This document shows, piece after piece, positions 1 through 12,479 of a stretch of DNA of 64,000 bases. The stretch is taken from positions 545,122-609,121 of the forward strand of contig CAJHNH020001613.1 in NCBI GenBank assembly GCA_905116865.2. Reading direction: 5' to 3'. Below the pieces are notes generated by a model, which searched no databases, had not been told where the DNA came from, and saw nothing but the letters and a program-made list of their open reading frames with translations. The stretch is from Candidula unifasciata (Eukaryota > Mollusca > Gastropoda > Stylommatophora > Geomitridae). The position numbers and the translations under genes are program-made. Each line of letters opens with the position of its first letter. The first letter of the stretch is position 1.

Positions 1-436
1 TGTATGTATGTATGTATGTATGTATGTATGTATGTATGTATGTATGTATGTATGTATGTATGTATGCATGCATGTATGTATGTATGTATGTATGTATGTA
101 TGTATGTATGTATGTATGCATGCATGTATGTATGTATGTATGTATGTATGTATGTATGTATGTATGTATGTATGTATGTATGTATGTATGTATGTATGTA
201 TGTATGTATGTATGTATGTATGTATGTATGTATGTATGTATGTATGTATGTATGTATGTATGTATGTATGTATGTATGTATGTATGTATGTATGTATGTA
301 TGTATGTATGTATGTATGTATGTATGTATGTATGTATGTATGTATGTATGTATGTATGTATGTATGTATGTATGTATGTATGTATGTATGTATGTATGTA
401 TGTATGTATGTATGTATGTATGTATGTATGTATGTA

Positions 437-499
<63 letters not shown>

Positions 500-740
500 A
501 TGTATGTATGTATGTATGTATGTATGTATGTATTTGTGTATTTATGTATCTATGTATGTGTGTGTGACTGTTTGTGTGTGTGTGTGTGTGTCTGTTTGTG
601 TACCTGTGTGCGAGTGTGTATATATGTGTGGCTGCGAATGCGTGTTTGTCTGTGAGTGTGTCAGTATGTGTCTGTATGTGTGTCCGGGTATGTGGCTGAG
701 TGTGTTTCTTTGAGAGTTTGTGTGTTTGTGAGTATGTGAC

Positions 741-771
<31 letters not shown>

Positions 772-866
772 ATGAATGTATGTATGTATGTATGAATGTA
801 TGTATGTATGTATGTATGTATGTATGTATGTATGTATGTATGTATGTATGTATGTATGTATTATGT
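1..866. repeat. (TGTA)n/(TG)n microsatellite array
   Basis: Nearly pure TGTA to about 440, a (TG)n block to 480, more TGTA, then a degenerate GT-rich stretch to 745 and TGTA/TGAA to 860. Three plus-strand frames stay open as 'MYVC' only because the unit lacks stops. The array runs off the window's left edge. Confidence 0.97.
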
Positions 867-867
867 G

Positions 868-1075
868 CTTGGCTTGCTAGCGTAGTTAGTTAAACCTGAC
901 TTCGTGGCGACCAGATGACGAACTCCTTATGGTCCGGGTTCACGCCCCGGGTTAGGCAGAAAAGCCAAATTTCTCCCAGATTTACGGTATCTATGATGGA
1001 ATCAAGGCCGAAGGGTTGCGATATCCATATAACCGAGCCAAAGGATTAAAGGTATCTGGATATTTTAAAAAATGT
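868..1075 (+). mobile_element. tRNA-derived SINE inserted in a GT-rich array
   Basis: It has an A-box-like TAGCGTAGTTAG and a B-box-like GGTTCACGCCCC about 50 bases apart, then a unique body ending in an A-rich tail. GT-rich sequence lies on both sides, so it interrupted that array. Confidence 0.65.
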
Positions 1076-1390
1076 CTGTATGTGTATGTGTGTGTATGTA
1101 TGTGCATATGTATGTGTTTGGGTGCATATGTGTGTGTAAGTGAATGAGTATGTTTGCTTGTGTATGTGGGTGTATGTGTGCGCGCGAGTGTGGATATATA
1201 TATTTTACCTCCACTTGCTTTTGTATTTTTGCTTGGTATTCATAACTGGCATATTGTCAAATGAAATAGCACGCTTTATTGATAAAAACACAACTGCTGT
1301 GTGAAAGGTGGGTGTTTGGAAGGGCCGAATTTAAGACATGCCCGCGTGTCCATTTTGTGACCCTTTGAATCTAACGTTCGTTTTTTTCAT
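1076..1390 (+). repeat. GT-rich end plus conserved ~200-bp tail, copy 1
   Basis: From about 1190 the sequence aligns by eye with 10200-10345 and 33650-33840: ATATTTTACC, then TTTTGTATTTTTGCTTGGTATTCATAA-type sequence, a CATAACACGC-like core and ACAACTGCTGTGTGAAAG. It is the end of a composite element described in the findings. Confidence 0.6.
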
Positions 1391-1817
1391 TTGTTTCTCT
1401 TAGTCATGAAAATTACAGCATCAATGACCCATCTTAGATATTCAGCTGAAGTGCTGGTGTAGTAAAACGCTAACCTTTTGCATGGTTAAAGTTTGCACCT
1501 CAGACTCGTTATGAAACTGATGTCTATGTCAGTTTTGACAAGTCAACTTTTTGACGCAATAACCCAAAACTAAATTTTGCATACGCTTTTAACTAAACAA
1601 ATTTTGAACGAAATCTTATTTTAGGCTCCGTTCACTAACAGCATGACTTTGCACAAGAAAATCATAACATTACATCCTTTTTCTTTGACACCCTGTTGAA
1701 CCTGTTATAATGTGTTTGTTAACATTACTGCCTAAAACTAATGAAAGTAAACCTTCCAAAACTCTACCAAGACTGTTTTATGATTAATATATGTTTATTG
1801 TTTTAAAAAAAGGCCCG

Positions 1818-1890
1818 GGGAGGGGGGGGGGGGGGGGGGGGGGGGCAACTACATTTACTATTCTTCATAAGTAAAAAAAAAAAAAAAAAT
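1818..1890. repeat. Poly-G tract then poly-A tract
   Basis: A run of about 28 G at 1818-1845 and of about 17 A at 1873-1889. The true lengths are uncertain, because homopolymers of this size are prone to assembly error. Confidence 0.85.
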
Positions 1891-2030
1891 CCTTCACGTC
1901 ATTGGTGTTAAGAGTCAGCATACAGGATTTCATTACAATCGGTCCGTCAGTTTCCAAAATATTAAAATCTTTCATGTTCATACAAATTTCTGAACAGACT
2001 TTAATTTTGGATGTTTATTTCGAAGTCGAA

Positions 2031-2205
2031 GTGGGTATGCCTGAGAGGCGAGGAGCCAACAACCTTTATACAAATAAGCCAAATCTGGAAAGATTTATAT
2101 GCATAAAACACTCATGATCTGAAGCAAGATCAATGTCTATAAGTGGACAAAAACCAAAACTTTCTCCCTGGGTTTACAGCCAGTAAAGACTAAGAAGGAA
2201 AAGAA
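2031..2205 (+). repeat. Dispersed repeat B (~180-300 bp, GAAGAA-ended), copy 1
   Basis: It contains the family hallmarks CTGAGAGGCGAGGA-CCAACA, ACAAATAAGCCA, AAGTGGACAAAAACCA and TTTACAGCCAGTAAA, and ends in A/G-rich AAGAAGAA. No coding capacity. Other copies are listed below. Confidence 0.7.
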
Positions 2206-2331
2206 GAATATATCAAGATATATTTTATATCTCACGGGTAGCTCGTGCCAAGGGACTGCCATGACCTTCAGGACAGTTTGCATGTAACTTTGAATAACTC
2301 AGTTTTTATTACAATAATTAGTCACTGTTAG

Positions 2332-2596
2332 GTCGGCTTTGCGGCTAAGTCGATGCGAACGCTTCGTAATGGAGAGGAGCCGGGTTCGATCCCAGCTGCG
2401 GGTTATGCGCCTTGCGTTGGTTTCGACAGTGGTATCAAGAAAGCCGACCGTCCAAAAAGCAATGGCAAACTAATGGACGTAAATTTGCCTAGAAAAACCA
2501 CACAACAGCCAGGGGTTGTCACAACAACCAGGGGCTGTGGGGTTGGTTCTGCAACGTCCTGTAAAGGATACGCAACTAACCTTAGTCACTGTTAGA
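2332..2596 (+). mobile_element. tRNA-derived SINE, family A
   Basis: A-box-like GCGGCTAAGTCG and B-box GGTTCGATCCC, then a body with TGGTTTCGACAGTGGTATCA and GCCTAGAAAAACCA and a tail around TCCTGTAAAGGATACGCAACTAA. The same body occurs reversed at 18690-18960, and in part at 25170-25320 and 55015-55110. Confidence 0.7.
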
Positions 2597-3743
2597 TAAC
2601 TGACCGAGAACACATGGTAAAGTACAGCAGGGGAAGATCGAGGCCTGGGAGTCATGATCCAGGTCGTCCCCACCTTCCGAGATTGTATAGGAATGGTAAC
2701 GGGCCGAAACAATCGTCCACAAGGGATCTCTCTACTGTTAATCGGTGGACGCCTGCTGCACATGTTGCCCTGTGGAGTACTTCTTATTATATCTTCCGGG
2801 CAGTTCATGCCATGGGACCATCTTGACTTTCAGGACAGTTTGCATGCAACTTTAAATAACTCAGTTGTTTTTTAAACAATAATTAGTCATTGTTAGAAAT
2901 GTGGTGCATTTCAGAGATTATAATATACTGTACCTGCTGTTGATAATAACTCCCTTGAAAATGAAGCGATAATAATTTCAAGTGTCAGATAGATATCTTT
3001 GCTGAGTATCAGGTGTTAATAATTACACTGGGGATCAGATATTACTAATTTCATCGATTATCGGACCTTAATAATATTATTAACTGTTGGACGTTAACAA
3101 ACTCCTCGAGTATCAGATGCAAATAAATTTTTTTTATTATTGTTAATAATTTTGTTGAGTATCAGCGGTAGTAATTTCGTCGAGGATAAGGAGTTAAGAA
3201 TTTAAGCGTCAGATGTTAATACAAGTAATTTCGTTGTGTCAGGCATTTAATACCTCTTTGGAAGTCAAAAGTAGTAGCTAGCACATTAGAATATACCACT
3301 AATAATGACAAATCAAGCCGTTCTATTTCTCCTATGTTCTTTCACCTACTATCTAATGGGATTAAATTAAATGCATTACACAATGTTTATATATAGTTGT
3401 TCACTTTTTGGTGGCATAAAACAGCTGGCTCCAGCAAAAGACACAGTGAAATTTAACACGCACGTGCTTGCACAGTTAAGCAAGACATTGAAGATGGCTC
3501 GTGTTAAATTATATGTAAATCGTAACTAGAATGTCTTATATTTCATCAGTAAATTCATTGCATGCTCATACTAGCTTGTTCGCCCCATACAGTCTTCAGT
3601 TAGCTAAGGCATACTTACAAGCATGACATTTAAAGCAAAAAATTACTAGACATGTGAACTCCAGCCTGTTTGTAATGCTTTTAGTGTCAGTTTGTGTCAT
3701 ATGAAGGTCTTTTTTTTTTTTTTGTAAGCTTCAGCGTTCCTTA

Positions 3744-4037
3744 CGTTGTTGCTAATTATGATGTTGTGAAGCTTGTCATTACGTCGTTGGTAATTATGAT
3801 GTTGTGAAGCTTGTCATTATGTCGTTGGTAATTATGATGTTGTGAAGCTTGTCATTATGTCGTTGGTAATTATGATGTTGTAAAGCTTGTCATTATGTCG
3901 TTGGTAATTATGATGTTGTGAAGCTTGTCATTATGTCGTTGGTAATTATGATGTTGTGAAGCTTGTCATTATTTTGTTGGTAATTATGATGTTGTGAAGC
4001 TTGTCATTACGTCGTTGGTAATTATGGTGTTGTGAAG
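3744..4037 (+). repeat. 38-bp tandem repeat, about 8 copies
   Basis: The unit contains GTTGGTAATTATGATGTTGT and GAAGCTTGTCATTATGTC. Spacing between copies is 38 bases and differences are single substitutions. Nothing coding. Confidence 0.93.
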
Positions 4038-4329
4038 CAGACTAGCTCTATTTCTTGTCTGTACTGATATTTTTCATATCTCTTAAAAGAAATATATGAG
4101 CTGTCAAACACGGTTAACTAAAAGAGCTGCCGATGCTGGTCTTCGTCGTCATCATTTTCTTCTTTTTCTTTTCTTCGCTTACTTCTTTTTTTTTTTTCAT
4201 CATTCCTCCTACTCCTGCTAATCTTCGCCTCCCCCTCCCCCTACTTTTTCCTCCCATCATCAAAATTTACCAATACAGCAAATGCCCTTAACACACTTAG
4301 ACCACAACATCTAGTTTGAGCGTGGACGT

Positions 4330-4840
4330 GGATGCAGTCATTTCAGCATTCCGATGGCTTGAGAACCAGCTTTACACAAATTTTGTAACTGACACACAGA
4401 AAATGCTGAGAAAGGTTCAGATATTCAATGATCCGTTCTGAGTGACAAGCATCGCTTCAGAGGTCCCGGGCAGTAAGCGTCATTTGGATATTTTCTCCAG
4501 GTATACGGCTGTGCTGGGAAAAGAGCAGGCAGACAGACTGACTGGTTCTGCACCACTTGGAGATGAACTGATGCATGACAAGCTAGACGTTGTAAGGCTC
4601 CTTTGTGAGCTAGGGACAAATATAAATAGGTACTCACGGTCTGAGGAAAATGGTGCTGTGAGGAATGAACAGTGGATATGGCAGGCGCTCAACGCTCAGG
4701 GAAAAGGCAAGGCGGATACACAATGATACCGTTACTAGTATCGTCGGAATTTTAACTCTTCGCTTGCTGTTAAAGATGGAGGACGTAATTCCAATGGGAA
4801 AGTCCTGAGTGCTGCGATGTCGATTCTTAATTCAACATTC
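4330..4840 (+). pseudogene. Decayed 3' end of a non-LTR retrotransposon (RNase H tail)
   Basis: The 4442-4726 frame reads VLGKEQADRLTGSAPLGDEL, the 'GNE-ADRLA' signature at the end of RNase H domains in I-like LINEs, then a tail also seen at 9465-9640 and 14085-14240. Frameshifts and stops interrupt it on both sides. Confidence 0.6.
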
Positions 4841-4894
4841 AACCCCCTTAGGCCAAACCCCTTGAATCCTTTTTTACATTGATTTTATTTTATC

Positions 4895-5180
4895 CCTTGT
4901 GGGATTCCAGCCCCAATGTAGGAGAGGGGGAAACAAGAATAGGCCTGTCCACACACACACACAAAAGCATGCCGCATGAGTCGACTAATTAGGAAGTCAG
5001 AGTGCATTTGAGAGGCAATGAACCAATAGTCTGTATACAAATAAACTAGTTCTGTAAAACGGACATTCATGCAACATTTGGATTCTGGAACACGACAAAG
5101 GTCCAGAGATGAACGAACACTCATAACTTTTCGCTGGAGTTTACAGCCACTAAACGCGAGGAAGAAGAAGAAGATTTTAT
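4895..5180 (+). repeat. Repeat B, copy 2
   Basis: A long copy with the 5' part GGGATTCCAGCCCCAATGTA, AACAAGAATAGGCC, GCATGAGTCGACTAATTAGG and the core AGTCAGAGTGCAT, ending in (GAA)n. Confidence 0.75.
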
Positions 5181-5739
5181 TTTGTAGCCGCATCTTTCTG
5201 CGATGTAAGGTGACAAATGTTACCTATACATTCCTAGCAGTTCTTAGATACGAACTAAATTACAAAAGAAACTTTACGTGGAAGTAATTTGCGTGAACCT
5301 TTCTCTCTTTTTTTTTTTTTTTTTTTTTTGTGAACGATAGAAGACAATTCTTATTTCTCTTCATATTGTTTCTTCGAAAACATTCAATCCATTGCCGACT
5401 TGTTGGTCTGTAACAGTTCAGTGAGTATTTAACCAGAGGGATCTCTTCCCACCTGGCAGGCCACAATCCTGTTAGTTAGAGACCCCCAGCCTCGGTTTAC
5501 AAACCACACAAACAATAATACTTGCGCATCGACAGTTTTCTTCATCTGCGTTCGACATCAGTCATGCTAAACACTAAGTCCCGTCTGGGTCATAAATAGG
5601 ATTGTGCGTTTAAGGCCGCCACCGGTCCCCCATAGCTTCTCTTGTAATGTGGCTTCCTTGGGCCAGATCCACAGTTTATGCTGAGAGAAGTTAAGGCAGT
5701 CCTGCAATATGTGCCTATGTGGTGTTTTTCTGCTCAACA

Positions 5740-6215
5740 ATCACAGCATAAATATGAGTGCAAAGAGACAGATTATAAACAGCATATTCATTGCAACATT
5801 AAGCTACTGGTACCAAACATGGACACTATCTAAAGCCCATATACAAAAAATCACCACCTGCGAGATGAGATGCCTGAGAAAAGCAGCCACCCTAACCATC
5901 CGAGGTCGAGTAAATAATGAAACTATCAGAAAAATTGCGGAAATTGTACTAGATTCAATGGGAAACGGCAGATCAAGTGGTTTGGCCATCTGGTTAGAAT
6001 GCAGCGAGGTCAAATAACAACAAGCATTACAACTCAGAAGATCAGCTACAAGAGCAGGAGGACGGCCGCGGAAAAAATAGATCGACAACATTAAAGAAAT
6101 TCTACGCCTTCACGGCATGATAACAGCCAGTTGTAGCCAGCGTGCACTGGATCGCAAAGTGTTCCTCCCCACGTCGCTTAAAGGCAGAAGTGGCTTATGA
6201 TGATGATGATGAATA
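5740..6215 (+). pseudogene. Decayed 3' end of an RTE-like non-LTR retrotransposon
   Basis: The frame at 5746-6017 reads YWYQTWTLSKAHIQK and EMRCLRKAATLTIRGRVNNE, the conserved end of the reverse transcriptase region. A frameshift separates the 'WFGHL' motif, and the copy ends in the (ATG)n tail typical of RTE-like elements at 6196-6212. Confidence 0.75.
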
Positions 6216-8590
6216 ACGTTAAAATCGTATTTTTATCTACTTTCACCAGCTGTTAACACCTGATTGGTAGTCCGGCTGGTCCGAACTTTGATCTTGTTCC
6301 AGGGTTACTGCATATTCCGTTTTCCAAAACTGGCATGTGGAAACTGTTGATATTTTCCCTCTCAGTCAGATGTGCGCTAATTTAGAAGGAATCCATGTTA
6401 TTTCCCTTGGCAGGGCTACCTGTATGAAACACCTTTCTAAGATAACCATATAGAGATGTAGACAGGTTTTGAACAGCAGGAAACTTGATGCTACTGCATG
6501 TGATAATGCACTTCTGCATTTCAAAGAAAGTACATGTCCAAAAAATAAGAACTTTTGAGCAACGGATCAACATCATGGCACACGCGAAGTAACCCATTGT
6601 CGTGAAATGATAGCCATTACGCATCGGTCTGTAAGGCTGATAACCTGTCTTACCTGTAATCTGCACAAAATTCAAACTTGGACTCGCCCAGAAATATATA
6701 GTCCCTTATATCTATATATATAGGCCTGTATTGGACAACATTATTATGTCTGCCTTTTCTGGTTACTTTAACTAAACTCCACTTTGAAATGTATATCTCT
6801 TGGAGATATATTTAGGGAGTTATTTGAGGTTTCTTGGAAACCGATTTACTCCTTGCCCCAGTATACAAGGGACTTCTTTTGTACCTACGCCTGAAGTGTC
6901 TAAGTGACGCTATTCTCCTTGCCAGCTTCTCAAGCGTCCAGATGTGTTAATCTGTGCCTGTATAACTTTCACTTTTCAAGGCAATCTGGAAATGTCTCAG
7001 TTTTTACATATGCTTGGGTAAGTTAATTATAGTTTACGAGTACCTAGAATGATGTCTGTAAAGTAGTCACTGCTGTAGAGAAATCAGTATCGGCTATGTT
7101 ATCTCATTTAGTTCGACCGTTCTTGATCGCTAGAGTAGCGGATTCGAACGTAGATCTCCCACTGTACAGACTAAATAACTTATGCCCTCAATAAACCACC
7201 CATAATGGTAAAATTTAATACCCTTACAAAGATGTACGTTTGAAACTACTAGAGAATCTGTACATACGAAATGGGGACAGAATTGGGTCAGGGCTTTGTT
7301 AATCAAAGTATGTGTGTGCTTGACCCAGATCAATGAGTGCTGGGGCGGTTGGGAAAGCTAGTGAATGCAGGTACTGACAGTAAATATTGGTGTCTGTGTG
7401 CAGAGTGAGGGGGAGAGGGAGAGTGATATATGTGTTAGACCACTTTATCTATCTCCACTGTATATCTGACTTGCCTTCTCTTGCACTAAACAGACAGATA
7501 AATATAGGAGACTTATGTCTTTTGGTCTGGAGAGGCAATCTGAGGAATGAAACAGGAGAGCAGGGAGGAGTCAGCAGATGGGGGTTGATGACTAATGCTT
7601 GCTCTGTCTTTCCTGTCAAGATGTTACCCTCTTGGTGATGACTAATGTTGAGTTATTTTCTTGACAGGATGTATATTTTCTGAAGAGCTGGCAGAAGATT
7701 CACAGTCCAACCAACATCCACCAACCATCAAACCACCAGAAACAACTTGTTACCCACCAGCTAACACCTGTGAAGGTTCCTGACATCTCCAACATATGGG
7801 AGATGATACCTCAAACAGCTACCAGTGCTAGAGCTTAATGTGGCTCAAAGACATTGTGTGTCCTTACTGGTGATAGAGACTTGCTAAATACCGGTACAGT
7901 GGCTGTGTCCTACATAGTGAAGTACTCTTACTACTTGATCCAGTGGAGCAGAATTCCCAGAGTCAAAGACAGTCGAATCATCCGGAGCTGAGGGAGGCAT
8001 CATAGACAGAAAGAAGAGAAGATAAGTCTGATGCTTCGCATGATGTTGTGTTCCTCACAGCTCCTAGATTGTCCAGTGATGAGAAGATGTCATCTCCAAG
8101 ACCTTCTGTCTGTGTAGTATCTTTGTGATTTGGACATGATATCCTGAGATCTGGCATTTGTCTCACTTTTATATATCTAATTTATATTGATTACATACAT
8201 TCATTTTCATGGCTGACTTAGGTGTCTCTATTTCACCTTTTTAAGTGTTTAGCAGTTGTGTATGTATGTGTATCTTCATTATATGTGTTAACATGGTTAT
8301 GATAATGAACTATCATAACCTGGGGGCTTTCTTTAGTAAGTAGTGGGGGTGTCCAGCCAAGTGTGCCTAGAAATATTAGATATATATATACTGACATATT
8401 TTGTAGTGCCAATACTTGAGTTGCCCTACTCCAGAGATAAGTTGATCGTATATTGGCCACGGGGAATCCCTTAGACCAATACGAGCCAAACGACTCAACA
8501 TAATTATCTCTGAGTGCTGTTGGTTCTGAAGGAGAAATCCTTACATTAGGCACGCGACAGGAGTGATATGTGACACCCATAAGTTCTCCG
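6216..8590. other. Stretch with no recognised gene or repeat
   Basis: Mixed-composition DNA. The one thing of note is a possible plus-strand splice acceptor at 7667 with a 38-codon open frame to 7783, described in the findings. Other open frames here are short and have no recognisable features. Confidence 0.5.
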
Positions 8591-8935
8591 TTCTTCTTCT
8601 AACTCAAGTCTGAGTCCGAAGAAACTCAGCACAGTGCACAGGCTCTGTAGCACCGGTGAGGATCCTGAAATACCTTGGGTAGGTTTTTAACTCAAAATTT
8701 TGCCCAGCCAGCGCCGTTAGGCTACTCTTTTCAATTTCCAACTGCCGGGTTTTTTTTTTTAAGTGCGCAACATTGCACACGGGCGTCCGATCTCACTACC
8801 CAGAGACAAGGGGGGAATTACTAGAAGTCCAACTCCACATAACAAAATCGCAGCCCTTACCGGAGATTGAATCCAGAACCTCTAGCACTTGAGGTGGACA
8901 CCATGCCCCGAGACCACGCAGCCCCCTCAAAAATA
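8590..8935 (-). mobile_element. tRNA-like SINE, minus strand
   Basis: Read on the minus strand it opens with GCTGCGTGGTCTCGGGG (A-box-like) and GGATTCAATCTCC (B-box-like), then a long body. Single copy in the window, so family assignment is open. Confidence 0.5.
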
Positions 8936-9464
8936 AGAAACATTTTCCCAACTGAAGACCATCCAAGTGTTCTCAGCAATTGAAAGAAGAATAGCTGCCT
9001 CTGTAGGTGCTGTGCTGGGGAAAAACATCACGTTCAACCAGCATCCCAGAAGGAGATTTAGGTTATAATTGTGACTAGGTTATGTGCGCCACATAAAATG
9101 GCTTAACACTGCACGCAACCAAAAGCCTTTAAAAAGACCCCTGCAGTGCTGGCGGGATCAAAGTCGTTTAGCGGCAAATCAATGGGCGACTTTGCTGCCT
9201 CCGACTAGACCAGTGTTTTTCAAACGATGGACCACTAAAAATATCTGTTCTATCATGTAACGGGGTAGAGTAGATAGTTTTTCTCTTCCTAGATTGCAGT
9301 GTGTAGGATTACCACCTCAAGAATTAGAATCAAACAGGTTCATGTGACATTTAGCACAAGACGTTAGCTGCAAACTGATAATCATTTCCTTCAAAATGAG
9401 GACGCTCGTAAAGGTAACCTTTTAATTAATCCTGTCTGGAATGTGAGAAAAAGCAAACAGATCA

Positions 9465-9713
9465 TTGCGTTCTGAGGAGAATGGCACTGCGAGAAGTCAA
9501 CAGGGTATCTCTCTGACGCTCAACGGAAAAGTGAGACAGATGTACTATCAGACAGTTACTGATGCCATCGGAATTGGAACTCTTGGCTTGCTGCTAAAGA
9601 TGGGGATGCAGCGCTTAGTGGAGCATTCCGAGTACTATATGATGTCAACTGTTTATTCAACATCACTTCTTGGAAGGTACAATCACCCGATTGTCATGAA
9701 AAGGAAAGGCTGA
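9465..9713 (+). pseudogene. Non-LTR retrotransposon 3' end fragment
   Basis: The frame resembles 4640-4840 and 14085-14240: SEENGTA, then a Tyr/Thr-rich stretch and IGTLGLLLKMG-like sequence. These are three independent decayed copies of the same LINE tail. Confidence 0.55.
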
Positions 9714-9780
9714 TTAAGTTTTCTTCTGATGTCAGTCTTTGTCTAGACATAAAATGCAATAATTTTTGAAGTTTGAGATC

Positions 9781-10313
9781 TCTCTCTCTCTCTTCGTGTG
9801 TATCTGTGGGTCTTTTTGATATTGTGTGTATGCGTGTGTGTCTGCGCGTGTGTATCTGTGTGTCTTTTTGATAATGTGTGTATGCGTGTGCGTCTGCGCG
9901 TGTGTGTTTGTGTGAGTGTTTGTGCATATGTGAGTTTATTTGTATGTGTGTGCCATTCTGTGTCTGTGTGTGTGTGTGTCTGTGTCTGACTGTGGCTATG
10001 AGTGTGGCTTTGTGTGTATCTCTATCTGTGTGTCTATTGTATAATGTCTGCGTGTGCGTATGTCTCTGTCTCTGTGTCGGTTTATGTGTCTGCGTGTATG
10101 TCTGTATGCGTATGTGTGTCGGCGTGTGTGACTGTGTGCGTGTCTCTGTGTATGTCTATGTGTGTATAGCTGTGAGTGTTTGGAATGTATGCGTGTTTTA
10201 GAGCGTGCGCACATATTTTACCCCCCATATGTTTGTTTTTGACTTGATATTCATAAATATGCATAATATTACATGAACATAACACGCATTATTGACGAAA
10301 TACAACTGCTCTC

Positions 10314-10345
<32 letters not shown>
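9781..10345 (+). repeat. GT-rich region plus conserved tail, copy 2, ending in poly-C
   Basis: Degenerate TGTGTG/TCTGTG to about 10200, then the conserved tail (CACATATTTTACC, TTTGTTTTTGACTTGATATT, CATGAACATAACACGC, ACAACTGCT) and a run of about 32 C at 10315-10346. Confidence 0.75.
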
Positions 10346-10348
<3 letters not shown>

Positions 10349-10619
10349 CAAGTCCTAGTTACAGAGCCATCAAATTGTTGATTGCTTTTTCGACTTTCTG
10401 TTCGTGTCAAAGACTCTCAGCAATACAAAGCAAAACAGTGAAAGTGAATTAAAGTTATTGCAGTGCTTCATTTAATTCTTCTATAATTAGCAGCTCATGC
10501 CTCATTAGCTGAAAACTGTAATTTTATGTCATCGAATTTCAACATAAACTCTGTGAAACCATTGTTCCCATTTGGGCGGGCTGCACCTGTGAAAAGGTTA
10601 ATAAGAAACACTGGTCTAA

Positions 10620-11010
10620 ATAGAAAGAGAATAGAGGGCTTTTGAGCTGAAATGCTATAGAAAGATTTTCAGAATAGAATATCTTGGACAAAGAGAAGAA
10701 ATACTGACATCTTGAAAGATCTGAACATCAAGGAAGATTGGCCAATTAACAGCATACTGTCTTGGAAGCTGAAATATTTTGGCCATATCAATTGCCTCAA
10801 CAGATTGGAAAAAATTAAAACAGAAGGCATAGTACCAGGAATGAGGGGCAGGAACCGACCAACACAAATATGTGCACAGGATATAAGTGACTCCTTGAGT
10901 ATGAAAGTACATGAGGCGGGAAAGCTGGCGAGAGACCGAGTTTCTTTCAGACAGACCGTGAAGAGAGCGACGTTCTGTAAAGGACCTGCAAGGTGATGAT
11001 CATTTAGTCT
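10620..11010 (+). pseudogene. Decayed non-LTR retrotransposon 3' end
   Basis: The 10712-10996 frame reads LSWKLKYFGHINCLNRLEKI, then RGRNRPTQICAQDI and DRVSFRQTVKRAT. These are the usual conserved blocks after the reverse transcriptase of RTE/CR1-like LINEs. The 1396-bp duplicated units carry a related copy. Confidence 0.7.
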
Positions 11011-11049
11011 ACCCAACCAACTGATCTGTGCTAGGAAAATGAAATGAGC

Positions 11050-11340
11050 TGGCTTCAGTACATTTTTTTTAAATATGAGTCTAGCACTACGAGTATACGC
11101 CTGATGCATATGGGCCTTTCATTCACCGTCGACACATACAATTTATTAGCAATATAAGAACTTTGCTCTTGCGCCCAGCTCATAGCTCTCCATGTCTGAC
11201 AGTTCGTTGCCATTTGTTTTAAGTTTTGGATGTTTATCATGCCCATGTTTGAGTTTTTCCTGGTAATGGTTCTACGCAGGGTCTCTCTTTTCTTTTCCCT
11301 TCCGGTATACCACTACACGGTTGAAACATTTTGTCCCAAA
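11050..11340 (-). pseudogene. Decayed non-LTR retrotransposon 3' end, minus strand
   Basis: On the minus strand the residues MGMINIQNLKQMATNCQTWR match the related copy at 26865-27100 ([20 protein letters not shown]). Frameshifted. Confidence 0.6.
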
Positions 11341-11698
11341 CATTAATTCATTAAAGAACCACATCTACTGCGCAATTCAGTGTGCGTGCGCGCGTGTGTG
11401 TGGGGGGGGGGGGGGTAGACCCTCTGGCACGCAATAAGCATGCTGTAAAAGGTTCCTAATTAGTTGTTTAAAACAAAAACCACATGTTGGGTCAAGAGGC
11501 GCAGATATTGTAGCCTAGTTGTAAACCAAAACACATGTCTAATGCCCCCTTTGAGTGTGAATTCAGAAGAAGTGTGATTTTTTTTCCTTCCAAATCTTGA
11601 AGAAAAAACAATTATGTTTAAATAGTCACCACTTAATTACACAGTAAAGGAAGAAATGAAAAGGAAGCATTTCTTTGAGTGAATGTAAGCCACCAAAA

Positions 11699-11829
<131 letters not shown>

Positions 11830-11984
11830 TTATAAATGAAAGGTAATGAACAATATTGAGGAAAAACCTTAATGTTTAATGGTTATATCCAATACAATGA
11901 TAAGATAAGAAAACAATTGCTATGAAATATCTACTTGATACACAGCAGCTTTCCTCTTTTTGTCTCACTAATATACCAGGTTAT

Positions 11985-12300
11985 AATCTATTGTCGTGGT
12001 TTACTGTATTTGTCTTGCGCTTCTCAGGTGGCTTGGTGATGAATTTGTTCAGCTTTCTGTGCAGGTTTCAGCTAACCATTTATCCATCTCATTCATGGTC
12101 TTTCTCTCGCCTTCCTCCCAGATGTTCTGCTATAAAAGTGTTTTACATGCAGTTTGGTCTGGCTGCAGTCTTACTAGATGGCTGAACCATTTCATTTTTT
12201 GTCTGTCGATATAATCCTGACATGGTCTTATTCCAACTTTCTAGCGCTGGTATTCATAACCTTGTCTGTTGTTAGTGACCTTGCGGAGACAGCACATGTA
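11985..12300 (-). pseudogene. Decayed non-LTR retrotransposon 3' end (same family as 27640-27945)
   Basis: Minus-strand codons match the 27.7 kb copy, including the region where that copy reads [14 protein letters not shown]. Nucleotide identity is visible by eye over about 280 bases. Confidence 0.65.
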
Positions 12301-12479
12301 GTTATTTTCTGTTCTAGTGCCCTATTCACTGTCCATGTTTGGCACTGATAACATAAAACAGCTTTAACAACACTTATATCTGATGCAAAAAGTCAGTTAA
12401 TGCCGTAGGAAGTAAAGGACCCTTTCTCTTGCCTTACGCATGTGAGGTATATGGTGCTCAACCTATATTTTTGATAAAA

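Noticed and set aside
4..713. Long plus-strand open frames of Met-Tyr-Val-Cys repeats
   Set aside because: They are a direct consequence of the TGTA unit, which has no stop in these frames; no coding signal.
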